Shown here piece after piece: positions 1 to 7,781 of a DNA stretch of 37,834 nucleotides. The notes under the pieces were generated by a model. The model was not told the origin of the DNA. It did no database searches and saw nothing but the letters and a program-made list of their open reading frames with translations. Position 1 is the first letter of the stretch; the number at the start of each line of letters is the position of its first letter. The translations under genes were made by a program, and so were the position numbers. This DNA comes from Actinomycetota bacterium (GTDB taxonomy: Bacteria; Actinomycetota; Actinomycetes; S36-B12). The stretch is from the NCBI GenBank assembly GCA_030681835.1, contig JAUXRN010000053.1:1-37834 (forward strand), in the 5' to 3' direction.

Positions 1-1
1 G

Positions 2-1948
2 CAGTGGGCTTCGACCGGACGGATCTCGTTCGGCCAGTTCTACCTGCGTCGCTTCCTGCGGCTGACTCCCGCCCTCGCGCTGACGGTCGCCGTCGTGGCA
101 CTGGCCTCCATCCTGCTGCAGAGCCCCTTCGGCCCCCAGCAGACGACGGCGCGCACGGGTATCGGTGCGATGCTGCTGGCGGCCAACGGCGTGATCGCCC
201 ACGCCTCGGGGGACTACTTCGCCATTGCCGCCACGACCAACCCCCTCCTGCACACGTGGTCGCTGTCCGTGGAGGAGCAGTTCTACCTGGCCTTCCCGGC
301 CCTGCTGTTCGTGGGCTGGCTGCTTGCGCGGCGGACTGGTCGCGGCCTGCTGCCGCCCGTGCTCATCGTGTCGGCCATCGCCGCGGGCTCGTTCGCTGCC
401 TCGATCGCCTACAGCTATACCGAACTCTCGGGTCAGGTCGTCGACTTCTTCGGCGGACCGCAGACGTTCGCCTTCTACTCACCCGTCACGCGTGCCTGGG
501 AGTTCGCCGCCGGCGCGCTGCTCGCCCTCTCCCTGGCGCGGATCGACCCGCTGACCCGGGCCGCCTCCGCCCTGCTCGGACTTGCCGGCGCCGGCGTCCT
601 GGTGGCCTCCGCCCTCCTCATCACGGAGGCGCTGCCGTTCCCCGGGGTCGTCGCGCTTGCCCCCGTCACCGGGACGGTGCTCGTGATCCTCGCCGGGACG
701 CACCACACCATGGGCGTGAACGCTGCCCTCTCGGTGCGGCCGATGGTGGGCCTGGGGGACCTGTCGTACTCCTGGTACCTGTGGCACTGGCCCGTGATCG
801 TCTTCGTCGCCCTGCTGTTCCCCAACTCGCCCACCGCCCTCATCGCGGCCGCCGCCGGATCGTTCGCCCCGGCTCTGGCCTCCTACCTGCTGCTGGAGCA
901 ACCCATGCGCCGACTGAGGCCCAAGACCCGACCCCGTGCCTTCGCCATCGTCGTCACGACGGTGGGCATCCCCATAGTCACGTGCGCGGTGCTCCTCGCA
1001 GGCGCGAATGCGGGCTGGGGACTCACCCCTCCCGGGGCCGAAGGCCAGAACTCGCCGGTATCGACGGCGTCGGGGCAGGTCCTGCCTGAGGGTTCGGCGG
1101 ACCTGTCTGTCGCGGACGGGGAGGTGGCCGGCGGTGAGGGTGGCGGCCTGCGCTCCCAGCACCTCGCCGTGCGCGCGGGGTGCGTCAACACGCCGCTGCG
1201 CCCGCGGACCTGCACCTTCGGGCCAGCCGATCCCGTGGGCACGATCGTGCTCGCCGGGGATTCGCAGGCCTACGCCGTGGCTGACGGGGTGGTCGATGCG
1301 GCCACTGCACTCGGCTACGACACGCTCGTCACCAGCCACACCGGCTGCCCATTCCTCGGGCGAGAATCCAGCGGCGTCCACAACTATCCCTGCCGGTCAT
1401 GGCAGAAGTCGATCGTCGCGTACGCCCTGGCGAACCGCCCTGCGGCTGTCGTCATCGCCAACCTGTCTGCGGGCTACGTGCATCCAGAGCAGGGGTGGCG
1501 CACCGCCATGGACGATAGCGGCGGCCGGGCCGACTCCGTCGAGGAGGCGACCGACCTGTGGCGCAGGGGACTCGACCCCGTGGTGTCAGCCCTGCGCGAA
1601 GCGGGCATCGGGGTGGTCATCATGACCTCGGGACCCCGGATGCCCGGCTACACCGACCGCACGTCCTTGCTAGGCAGCGTGGTCGGCTCATCCGACTTCA
1701 CGGTGAGCAGAGAGGAGCAGGAGGCTGACCGCCAGCCCGCGCTGGCCGTCGAGAAGGCTGTTGCCAAGTCGTTCCCCGGGACGGTCGTGCACGACCCGAA
1801 TCCATCGCTCTGCGACGACACGACCTGCTGGGCCACGCGCGATGGCGAGGTGATCTACCAGGACGAGACCCACGTGAGCGTCGCGGGATCACTGCTGCTC
1901 TCCAAGCGGCTGCAGGCCGACTTGGCGAAGGCCATCGCGAGCCGCTAG
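2..1948 (+). CDS. Acyltransferase-3 / SGNH fusion O-acyltransferase (5' truncated)
   Basis: Membrane O-acyltransferase of the OafA/YrhL type, which transfers acyl groups to envelope polysaccharide. The reading frame is open from the window edge, so the true start lies upstream. The first visible residues include FYLRRFLRLTPAL, a typical arginine-rich acyltransferase-3 motif. LHTWSLSVEEQFYL follows near visible residue 84, then about eight hydrophobic helices including SYSWYLWHWPVIV. After about residue 350 a hydrophilic extracellular SGNH-hydrolase-like domain begins, with VLAGDSQAYA (catalytic Ser block) and, near the C-terminus, DETHVSVAGS (the DxxH block). This two-domain layout is well known. 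In the family the membrane part moves the acyl group across the membrane and the SGNH part transfers it. The acceptor cannot be read from the sequence. The gene ends 23 bp before the phosphatase gene, which has its own promoter-like element. Confidence 0.9.
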   Translation, partial: QWASTGRISFGQFYLRRFLRLTPALALTVAVVALASILLQSPFGPQQTTARTGIGAMLLAANGVIAHASGDYFAIAATTNPLLHTWSLSVEEQFYLAFPALLFVGWLLARRTGRGLLPPVLIVSAIAAGSFAASIAYSYTELSGQVVDFFGGPQTFAFYSPVTRAWEFAAGALLALSLARIDPLTRAASALLGLAGAGVLVASALLITEALPFPGVVALAPVTGTVLVILAGTHHTMGVNAALSVRPMVGLGDLSYSWYLWHWPVIVFVALLFPNSPTALIAAAAGSFAPALASYLLLEQPMRRLRPKTRPRAFAIVVTTVGIPIVTCAVLLAGANAGWGLTPPGAEGQNSPVSTASGQVLPEGSADLSVADGEVAGGEGGGLRSQHLAVRAGCVNTPLRPRTCTFGPADPVGTIVLAGDSQAYAVADGVVDAATALGYDTLVTSHTGCPFLGRESSGVHNYPCRSWQKSIVAYALANRPAAVVIANLSAGYVHPEQGWRTAMDDSGGRADSVEEATDLWRRGLDPVVSALREAGIGVVIMTSGPRMPGYTDRTSLLGSVVGSSDFTVSREEQEADRQPALAVEKAVAKSFPGTVVHDPNPSLCDDTTCWATRDGEVIYQDETHVSVAGSLLLSKRLQADLAKAIASR

Positions 1949-1958
1949 TCGATCGGAT

Positions 1959-1964
1959 TAGCCT
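1959..1964 (+). promoter_or_regulatory. Putative -10 element, leaderless start of phosphatase gene
   Basis: TAGCCT lies 7 nt before the GTG at 1972 and there is no Shine-Dalgarno sequence between them. Spacing fits a transcript starting at the start codon. Inference from spacing only. Confidence 0.4.
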
Positions 1965-1971
1965 GCACGAT

Positions 1972-3501
1972 GTGACCCTGAGAGCGCGCGCGATCATCGC
2001 TTCGGGCATCGCCGTGGTGGTCCTCGTGGTCATGGGCCTCATCGTCGTCGTGCAATTCGCCATCACCGCTGCCGGCAGCTACGCGCTCCAGGAGGCCCTG
2101 TCTCCGGCCGCTGACGCAAGTGCCTCCCTGAGCCTGGCCCAGGCGAACGCCAGCGGATCCCTCACCGACTACGTCCTGTTCGAGCGCGAACGGTCCCTGA
2201 CCGACTACCGGGAATCGATCGCGCAGGCCGACCTGCTGCTCGACCAGCTGAGCACGGCCTTGGGGGACTCCGATGTCCCCGAGCTGGACGCCCTGCTCGG
2301 CGAGGCCACGGCACGCCAGCAGGAGTGGCTGGCGGCCGACGCCGAGCCAACGGTCGTCGCCATGCAGGCGGGCCAGCGTGCCAAGGCGGCCAGGGTGACC
2401 AACAGCAAGGCCGCGTGGACCGCCTACGAGGCCATGACCCAGGCATCGAGCGACCTCGGCAAGTCGGTCAACCGGATCCGGGACGACGTTGCTGGCCTCG
2501 TCGAGTCGTTCACCCGCTTCCTCGGGCTCACCCTGGCCGTCATCGGCGTCCTCGTCTTCCTCGGCCTCGGCGCGCTCATGCTCGGGATGCACCGCTGGGT
2601 GATCGCGCCCCTGCGCCACGTGCGCGGCGACATGCAGCAGGCCGCGCGAGTCGCGGGCCACGAGGCTCCGATCCGGCCCGTCGGGCCGCCCGAGCTGCGC
2701 GATGTGAGCACGGACGCCGAGCACCTCCGGCGCAGCCTGGTCGCGGAGATCGACGAGGCCCGGGCCGCGCGTGAGGGACTAGCCCAGGATGCGCCACTCG
2801 TGACGGCGATGCAGGCCGAACTGGGAGCCACGGGCACCGTGTCCGTCCCGGGCGTCGTCGTGGCGGGGCTCTGCCAGTCGGCGGAGGGCGTGATGGCCGG
2901 CGACTGGTGGGACCAGGTCATCCGGCCTGACGGCACGCTCGCCATCGTCGTTGCCGACGTGAGCGGCCACGGACCCGAGGCCAGCGTGACGGCCCTGCGG
3001 GTGCGCTCGATCCTGCGCTCGACGCTCCTGGCCGGCCTCCCGCTCGAGCAGTGCGTGCAGATGGCCACCGAGTCGTGCGTGCACGACGCGCACTTCGTCA
3101 CCGGCCTGATCCTGCAGGTCGACCCCGTCGGCGGCACCGTCTCCTGGCTCAACGCCGGGCATCACCCCGCGATCCTCGTGACCCACGACAAGGAATCCTC
3201 GCTGTGCGAGCCAACCGGCCCCCTCATCTCCTCCCTGGGCGGGTCCTGGACCGTGCGCTCGTACTACTTCCGGCCCGGTGACGTCGTCGTTGCCTTCACC
3301 GACGGCCTGGTGGAGTCGCGGAACGCCGAGGGAGACGAACTGGAGTCCTCGATGGTGTCGCAGCTCATCCGCGGCCTGGACAGCCCGGTACGAGAGAACC
3401 CGGAGGAGCTGATCACCCGACTTCTGGCCCAGGTGCGCCATCGGGCGGCCGACTGGAGGCGCGACGATGTCACGCTCGTCGCCGTGAGCAGGCCGCGCTG
3501 A
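1972..3501 (+). CDS. Membrane PP2C-type (SpoIIE/RsbU-like) serine phosphatase with HAMP-like linker
   Basis: Predicted signal-sensing protein phosphatase of 509 aa. The N-terminus has a membrane helix (about residues 8-32), then an extracellular helical region of about 150 residues resembling a CHASE3-type sensor, a second helix (about 180-205) and a HAMP-like segment (HRWVIAPLRHVRGDM). The C-terminal half is a SpoIIE-type PPM domain: GDWWDQV and VVADVSGHGPEAS carry the metal-binding aspartates, and a later FTDGLVESRN block fits the family. Such proteins usually dephosphorylate anti-anti-sigma factors in partner-switching cascades. No RsbV/RsbW gene is adjacent, so the target is unknown. GTG is chosen because the overlapping ATG at 1970 is followed directly by a stop codon. 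Confidence 0.88.
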   Translation: MTLRARAIIASGIAVVVLVVMGLIVVVQFAITAAGSYALQEALSPAADASASLSLAQANASGSLTDYVLFERERSLTDYRESIAQADLLLDQLSTALGDSDVPELDALLGEATARQQEWLAADAEPTVVAMQAGQRAKAARVTNSKAAWTAYEAMTQASSDLGKSVNRIRDDVAGLVESFTRFLGLTLAVIGVLVFLGLGALMLGMHRWVIAPLRHVRGDMQQAARVAGHEAPIRPVGPPELRDVSTDAEHLRRSLVAEIDEARAAREGLAQDAPLVTAMQAELGATGTVSVPGVVVAGLCQSAEGVMAGDWWDQVIRPDGTLAIVVADVSGHGPEASVTALRVRSILRSTLLAGLPLEQCVQMATESCVHDAHFVTGLILQVDPVGGTVSWLNAGHHPAILVTHDKESSLCEPTGPLISSLGGSWTVRSYYFRPGDVVVAFTDGLVESRNAEGDELESSMVSQLIRGLDSPVRENPEELITRLLAQVRHRAADWRRDDVTLVAVSRPR

Positions 3502-3549
3502 GCCCGTGCTGATGCGGGCCGGACGGCACCTCCATGGCAACATGGCTGC

Positions 3550-4806
3550 ATGCGCATCCTTCGTCCGGCACCTCTGGCCGCCCTGTCCGTGTCCGTCCTC
3601 GCCGCCTCGCTGATCGCCTCCGGACCGGCCCACGCGGCGCCGGCGCCCCTGCAGGACCTGACCGGCACGACGGTGCAGCGAACCCTCTTCGGGATGCACG
3701 TCTTCAACCTCCAGGACGGGGTCTGGCCGACCGTTCCGGTCGGATCCATCCGCCTCTGGGACAACCAGACGACCTGGTCGGCGGTCGAGACGGCCCAGGA
3801 CCAATTCAGCTGGACGAAGCTTGATGCTGCCGTGGCCACCGCCCGGGCCAACGGGGTCAACGACATCCTCATGGTCCTTGCCGGAACTCCCGCCTGGGCG
3901 ACCGACAACCCCGCCGCCGGCGGCACCGCTGGTGTCCTGCCCGGAGCGGCGGGGATGCCGCGCACCCTGGCCGACTGGGACGACTGGGTGCGCCAGGTCG
4001 CGACCCGCTACAAGGGCCAGATCACCGCGTACCAGCCGTGGAACGAGGCCAACCTGACCACCTTCTCCACCGGAACACCGGAGCAGATGGCGGAATTGAC
4101 CAAGCGCGCCTACGACATCATCAAGAGCATCGATCCCTCGGCGATCGTCGTCGCCCCGAGCACGGGTACCCGGCTCGGTGGTCCGTTCAAGAAGTTCTAC
4201 CCGGCCTACCTCGCCGCCATGAAGACGCGCAACTGGCCGGTCGACGTCTGGGCGGCCCACACCTACCCGCACTCCCTGGGCACCCCGGCCGACCGCGCCA
4301 CGCTTGCCCAGGCCTGGATCGCCATGCTCGCCACCGCAGGGGCTCCCGACCTGCCGCTGTGGGACACGGAGAACAACTTCGGGCTGGCCGGCCCAGGGCT
4401 GGCCAACCCCGACCAGGACATCACCGACGGGCGGGCCGCCACGTGGACCGCCCGAACCTACCTCGACGCCCTGCGCCTGGGCATCAGCCGGGTGTACTGG
4501 TACGCATGGGGCCCGGAGAACGACCTCCTCGGCATCCAGATGAACACGGGGAGCCCGGCCGCCGTGGCCTACTCGACCTTGCAGGACTGGATCGTCGGAA
4601 CGGCCTTCGAGGGCTGCGTCGGCAGCGTCAAGGTCACCTGCACCTTTGCCAAGGACCGGGCGACGTCGAAGATCGTGTGGACCGAGGCGGGCAGGTCCGT
4701 CGTCAAGACGAAGGGCTGGAACCAGGTCTGCTACCTCGACGGCAGCTGCAAGCCCATCACGGGCAAGAAGATCAAGGTGTCCGCCCCGGTGCTGCTGAAG
4801 AAGTAG
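3550..4806 (+). CDS. Secreted clan GH-A glycoside hydrolase
   Basis: 418-aa exported protein. A signal peptide ends near residue 30 (LIASGPAHA, then APAPLQ). The rest resembles a (beta/alpha)8 glycosidase of clan GH-A (GH5/GH39-like). YQPWNEANL supplies the usual Asn-Glu acid/base pair (Glu near residue 166), and LPLWDTENNFG supplies a candidate nucleophile Glu near residue 274 at a strand end, at plausible family spacing. The C-terminal 70 residues contain four cysteines (GCVGSVKVTC and VCYLDGSC), probably a small disulfide-bonded module, and end in a lysine-rich tail. The substrate is unknown; beta-xylosidase or beta-glucanase activity would be guesses. The gene is flanked by unrelated genes. 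There is no strong Shine-Dalgarno; CAACAT six nt upstream of the ATG may be a leaderless -10. Confidence 0.82.
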   Translation: MRILRPAPLAALSVSVLAASLIASGPAHAAPAPLQDLTGTTVQRTLFGMHVFNLQDGVWPTVPVGSIRLWDNQTTWSAVETAQDQFSWTKLDAAVATARANGVNDILMVLAGTPAWATDNPAAGGTAGVLPGAAGMPRTLADWDDWVRQVATRYKGQITAYQPWNEANLTTFSTGTPEQMAELTKRAYDIIKSIDPSAIVVAPSTGTRLGGPFKKFYPAYLAAMKTRNWPVDVWAAHTYPHSLGTPADRATLAQAWIAMLATAGAPDLPLWDTENNFGLAGPGLANPDQDITDGRAATWTARTYLDALRLGISRVYWYAWGPENDLLGIQMNTGSPAAVAYSTLQDWIVGTAFEGCVGSVKVTCTFAKDRATSKIVWTEAGRSVVKTKGWNQVCYLDGSCKPITGKKIKVSAPVLLKK

Positions 4807-4819
4807 GCCCCTAGGGGCC
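4806..4819. terminator. 14-bp perfect palindrome at the end of the glycosidase gene
   Basis: A 14-bp self-complementary GGCCCCTA.. palindrome starts inside the glycosidase stop codon. It lies between convergent genes and could support termination from either side, though it has no spacer loop and no T-run. Confidence 0.3.
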
Positions 4820-4820
4820 G

Positions 4821-4871
4821 TCAGTCGGCGCGCTGCTCCGCGATGGAGTAGCCACCGTCGACCACGACGCG
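4821..4871 (-). pseudogene. C-terminal remnant of a short-chain dehydrogenase (16 codons plus stop)
   Basis: Read on the minus strand directly after the TGA of the aminotransferase, and in the same frame, the next 17 codons give RVVVDGGYSIAEQRAD and then TGA. VVDGGY near the C-terminus is the classic end of SDR-family oxidoreductases. No SDR body precedes it; the aminotransferase is complete. The simplest explanation is that a recombination event placed the aminotransferase over a former SDR gene and left only its tail. A chance match in such a short stretch is possible, but the in-frame stop and strong motif favour a fossil. Confidence 0.5.
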
Positions 4872-6227
4872 TCAGCCCCGCAGGTCCGCGACCGCGTGGT
4901 CGAACAGCACCGTGTGGAAGTCGACGTCGGCGGCCGTGGTGTCCGGGCACATGAGGGCCATGTTGTGGAACGGGGTCATGAGTACCCCGCGGTTCGACAT
5001 GTGCAAGTGCAGGTACTCCTCCAGCTCGCCGTCGTGGGCCTGCGCGGAGTCCGTGCCGGTGACGGGTGCGGGCGAGCAGAACCGGTACTCCGCCCGGGCG
5101 CCGAGCTGGACGACGGACCACGGCACCTCGTGGCGAGCCAGGACCTCCTCGACGCCTTCACGGAAGCGAACTCCGAGCGCGACCATGTGCTCGAACGCAG
5201 CATCCGTGAGGACCTCGCCGAGGGTCGCCCGCATGGCGGCAGTCGACAGCACGTTGCCGGCCAGCGTCCCGCCCACTCCTCCTGTGTCGACCAGATCCGC
5301 GTCCTCGTGGTCGTGCAGCGCCGAGGCGATCTCGTCGCTCACGCCGTACGCGCCACAGGGGATGCCCCCGCCGATGCTCTTCCCGATGACGAGGATGTCC
5401 GGCCGGAGCCCCCACGCGGCCGTGCACCCGCCCGGTCCTGCGGAGATCGTATGCGTCTCGTCGATGAGCAGGAGGGTGCCGTGACGGGTGCAGGCCTCGC
5501 GCACGGCGTCGAGGAATCCTGGCTCCGGGAGCACGATGCCGATGTTGGTCAGGGCCGGCTCCATGATCAGCACGGCCACGTCGCGGTGCGCCAACGCCGC
5601 CTCAACCGAGCCGAGATCGTTGAACTCGGCGACGCGCGTCGTCTGGCCGACCGGCACGGCCGGTCCGACGTTGCCGGCCCGCGGAAGGGCCTCACCGTCG
5701 GGGCCAGCGACGACGAAGGTCTCGTCGACGGACCCGTGGTAGCAGTAAGAGAAGGCCAGCACCATCGGCCGGCCAGTCACGAGCCTGGCAAGCCGGAGCG
5801 CCCACCGGTTGGCATCGGTCGCGCTGAGGCTGAAGGACCACTGCGGCAGCCCGAAGCGCCGGGCCAGTTCCCCGGCGACCCACTCCGCATCCAGGCTCGG
5901 CATCATGGCCGTGATGCCGCCCACGGACAGGCGACGCTGAACCGCCGCGACCGTCGCGGCGGGCGTGTGGCCCGCCATGGCGCCCGTGTCCCCGAGCGCG
6001 AAGTCCACGTACTCGTTGCCGTCGAGGTCGCGCACCCGGTTGCCGATGGCCGAATCGAGGTAGAGCGGGTAGCCGCCGGACCACTTGTTCATCCAGGTCA
6101 TGGGCACCCGGCCCAGCAGGTGGTCCGCGGCCTCGAATGCTGCCCGGGACCGCGGCGTGCGGAGCGTGTGCATGGCCCGTTCGCGGTCGAGCAGCGCGCC
6201 GAGTCGCGTTCGGTCGATGGCATGCAT
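4872..6227 (-). CDS. Class III PLP-dependent aminotransferase (glutamate-1-semialdehyde aminomutase-like)
   Basis: 451-aa fold-type I PLP enzyme. Seen in order: a DLDGNEYVDFALGDTGAMAGH N-terminal block (split here only for description), SATDANRWALRLAR at the phosphate-binding position (SGTEAN in most relatives), LLLIDETHT with the PLP-ring Asp near residue 256, and VIGKSIGGGIP with the Schiff-base Lys near residue 283. It resembles HemL-like aminotransferases, but DETHT in place of DEVMT and the lack of heme genes nearby argue against a true HemL. The substrate is unknown. The ATG at 6227 has a GGGAGG Shine-Dalgarno six nt upstream, and TAGGGT about 20 bp further out may be the -10. It is monocistronic and convergent with the glycosidase. 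Confidence 0.85.
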   Translation of the reverse strand: MHAIDRTRLGALLDRERAMHTLRTPRSRAAFEAADHLLGRVPMTWMNKWSGGYPLYLDSAIGNRVRDLDGNEYVDFALGDTGAMAGHTPAATVAAVQRRLSVGGITAMMPSLDAEWVAGELARRFGLPQWSFSLSATDANRWALRLARLVTGRPMVLAFSYCYHGSVDETFVVAGPDGEALPRAGNVGPAVPVGQTTRVAEFNDLGSVEAALAHRDVAVLIMEPALTNIGIVLPEPGFLDAVREACTRHGTLLLIDETHTISAGPGGCTAAWGLRPDILVIGKSIGGGIPCGAYGVSDEIASALHDHEDADLVDTGGVGGTLAGNVLSTAAMRATLGEVLTDAAFEHMVALGVRFREGVEEVLARHEVPWSVVQLGARAEYRFCSPAPVTGTDSAQAHDGELEEYLHLHMSNRGVLMTPFHNMALMCPDTTAADVDFHTVLFDHAVADLRG

Positions 6228-6285
6228 GACTGGCCTCCCCGGGTGACCCTAATCCTGCGGGCGTTCGGCATGGCAGGCTGGGCGC

Positions 6286-6849
6286 ATGCAACCCGGTCCT
6301 GAGCCCCAGCCGGATTCAGGCACGGTCGAGAAGGATCCGCACGACCTGTCGCTGAAGCTGTGGTTCCTCGTCCTCGACCCCCACACGCTGATCTACTCCA
6401 CGATCATCCTCATGACGGCGTACGCCCTGTACGACGAGGGCTCCGGGACCCTGGTCGAGGGCGCAGCCTTGGAGCTCGCCGCAATCGCCGTGGCGCCACT
6501 GTTCGCGCTGATGATGGCGCATGCGTTCTCCGACGCCCTGGACTTCCAGATCCGCTACGGCCGGCGGCTCACGCGGCACGACCGATGGGCGCTGCTGCGC
6601 AAGAACGTCCAGTACATGTACGTGGCGGTACCGGCGACGCTCCTGCTCGGCCTGCTCACGCTGCTGCACTGGGACGCCGACGACGGGGTCGCGCTGATGT
6701 TGTTCCTCGGCCTGGCCAGCCTGGTCATGTGGGGGGTCTTCGCCGGGCAGAAGGCTGGCCTTGGGCCGTGGCGCCAGGTCTCATTCGGATTGAGCTACGG
6801 CCTCATGGGCCTCCTCGTGCTGATCGTCGAGCTGGTCATCGCGCACTGA
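6286..6849 (+). CDS. Small integral membrane protein, function unknown
   Basis: 187-aa protein that I do not recognise as a named family. A soluble acidic N-terminus (about 25 residues) is followed by four or five predicted helices: LIYSTIILMTAYALY, LELAAIAVAPLFALMMAHAF, VAVPATLLLGLLTLL, VALMLFLGLASLVMWGVFAG and LMGLLVLIVELVIA. A basic loop, RYGRRLTRHDRWALLRKN, lies between helices 2 and 3. It is divergent from the aminotransferase (58 bp apart). CAGGCT six nt before the ATG could be a leaderless -10; no Shine-Dalgarno is visible. The gene is followed by the nested palindrome at 6858-6920. Confidence 0.7.
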   Translation: MQPGPEPQPDSGTVEKDPHDLSLKLWFLVLDPHTLIYSTIILMTAYALYDEGSGTLVEGAALELAAIAVAPLFALMMAHAFSDALDFQIRYGRRLTRHDRWALLRKNVQYMYVAVPATLLLGLLTLLHWDADDGVALMLFLGLASLVMWGVFAGQKAGLGPWRQVSFGLSYGLMGLLVLIVELVIAH

Positions 6850-6857
6850 CCCCCTTT

Positions 6858-6920
6858 CGCCGACCTTGAGGTTGGCGCGCGAAATCCCGCCCCGGAGCCA
6901 CGCCAACCTCAAGGTCGGCG
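6858..6920. repeat. Nested inverted repeat, two perfect 20-nt arms with 23-nt loop
   Basis: The arm at 6858-6877 is the exact reverse complement of 6901-6920. Each arm is itself a near-palindrome (GCCgACCT-TG-AGGTtGGC), so each can fold alone or with the other. It lies between two co-directional genes. It could end transcription of the upstream gene, and it overlaps the -35 zone of the esterase gene. It may belong to a dispersed palindromic repeat family; no second copy was noticed in this window. Confidence 0.75.
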
Positions 6921-6939
6921 GGGTTGGGCGGCCTGGGCC

Positions 6940-6945
6940 TAGGGT
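6940..6945 (+). promoter_or_regulatory. Putative -10 element, leaderless start of esterase gene
   Basis: TAGGGT lies six nt before the ATG at 6952, with no Shine-Dalgarno sequence. The same hexamer and spacing occur before exonuclease III (19084-19089). Confidence 0.45.
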
Positions 6946-6951
6946 CGCGGC

Positions 6952-7719
6952 ATGGCACTGCTGCGCGTCGACTTCTTCTCCGATGTCCTCGGGTTGTCCA
7001 CGTCGATGACCGTGATCCTCCCGCAGCGGACCAGCCGCCAGATCGGGCTCACTGGCCGGTCCTCGGGAGCCGCTCCCCCGGTGCTCTACCTGCTCCACGG
7101 CTTGAGCGACGACGACACCATCTGGACGCGGCGCACGTCCATCGAGCGGTACGCCGCTGCTTATGGACTCGCCGTCGTGATGCCCCAGGTGCACACCAGC
7201 TTCTACTCCGACGAGGTGTCCGGCCTTCCGTTCTGGACCTTCATGACCGAGGAGTTGCCGGTGCTAGTGCAGTCCCTTTTCCGGGTGTCCGCCGACCCGG
7301 CCGACACCTTCGTGGCCGGCCTGTCGATGGGTGGGTACGGGGCCATGAAGTGGGCCTTGCGCCACCCCGACCGCGTCGCCGCCGCGGCGAGCCTCTCCGG
7401 GGCCCTGGGCCTGACGGGCGCACCGGATGGACGCGACCCCGCGTTCGACCGGCTGATGGCCACCGTCTTCGGCGGGCCCATCACCGGCAGTGACGACGAC
7501 GTGCTGCACCTCGCATCCACCACGGAGCCCGGTCGTTGTCCTCGGCTGTACGTCGCGTGCGGCACCGATGACTTCCTGCTCAGTTCGAGCCGGCGCTTCG
7601 TCGACATCGCGGATCGCCGTGGGCTTCCGATCACGGCCCGGATCGGACCAGGCGACCACGACTGGGAGTACTGGGATGCGCAGATCCAGGACGTTCTCGC
7701 CTGGCTGCCCCTGCGCTGA
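6952..7719 (+). CDS. Alpha/beta-hydrolase esterase (tributyrin esterase / EstA-like, esterase D family)
   Basis: 255-aa cytoplasmic serine esterase; there is no signal peptide. The fold is visible as VLYLLHGLSDDDTIWTRRT (oxyanion-hole HG), GLSMGGYGAMKWAL (nucleophile Ser near residue 125), CGTDDFLL (acid Asp) and GPGDHDWEYWD (catalytic His). This pattern is typical of the esterase D / S-formylglutathione hydrolase / FrmB-like group, especially the Gram-positive tributyrin esterases that act on short-chain acyl esters. No glutathione or formaldehyde genes are nearby, so a general carboxylesterase is the safer call. It is convergent with the fasciclin gene and shares a hairpin terminator with it. 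Confidence 0.85.
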   Translation: MALLRVDFFSDVLGLSTSMTVILPQRTSRQIGLTGRSSGAAPPVLYLLHGLSDDDTIWTRRTSIERYAAAYGLAVVMPQVHTSFYSDEVSGLPFWTFMTEELPVLVQSLFRVSADPADTFVAGLSMGGYGAMKWALRHPDRVAAAASLSGALGLTGAPDGRDPAFDRLMATVFGGPITGSDDDVLHLASTTEPGRCPRLYVACGTDDFLLSSSRRFVDIADRRGLPITARIGPGDHDWEYWDAQIQDVLAWLPLR

Positions 7720-7730
7720 CTGCCAGAACT

Positions 7731-7772
7731 GCGTGAGGCCGGAGGCCAGTCGTCGGGCCTCCAGCCTCACGC
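7731..7772. terminator. Bidirectional hairpin terminator between esterase and fasciclin genes
   Basis: Arms 7731-7747 and 7756-7772 pair over 17 bp with one C-A mismatch and an 8-nt loop. It sits in the 62-bp gap between two convergent stop codons, so it can serve both genes. It lacks a clear T-run, as is common in GC-rich actinobacteria. Confidence 0.7.
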
Positions 7773-7781
7773 TCCCTGCTG

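Noticed and set aside
2779-5121. A 780-codon open frame on the minus strand
   Set aside because: It runs antisense across the phosphatase and glycosidase genes, has arginine/glycine/histidine-rich composition and no recognisable domain; it is a GC-bias artefact.
4872-6227. Glutamate-1-semialdehyde aminomutase (hemL)
   Set aside because: DETHT and SATDAN deviate from HemL signatures and no heme genes are near, so only the class III family is called.
4896-6302. A 468-codon open frame on the plus strand
   Set aside because: It is antisense to a clearly real aminotransferase and has only shadow composition.
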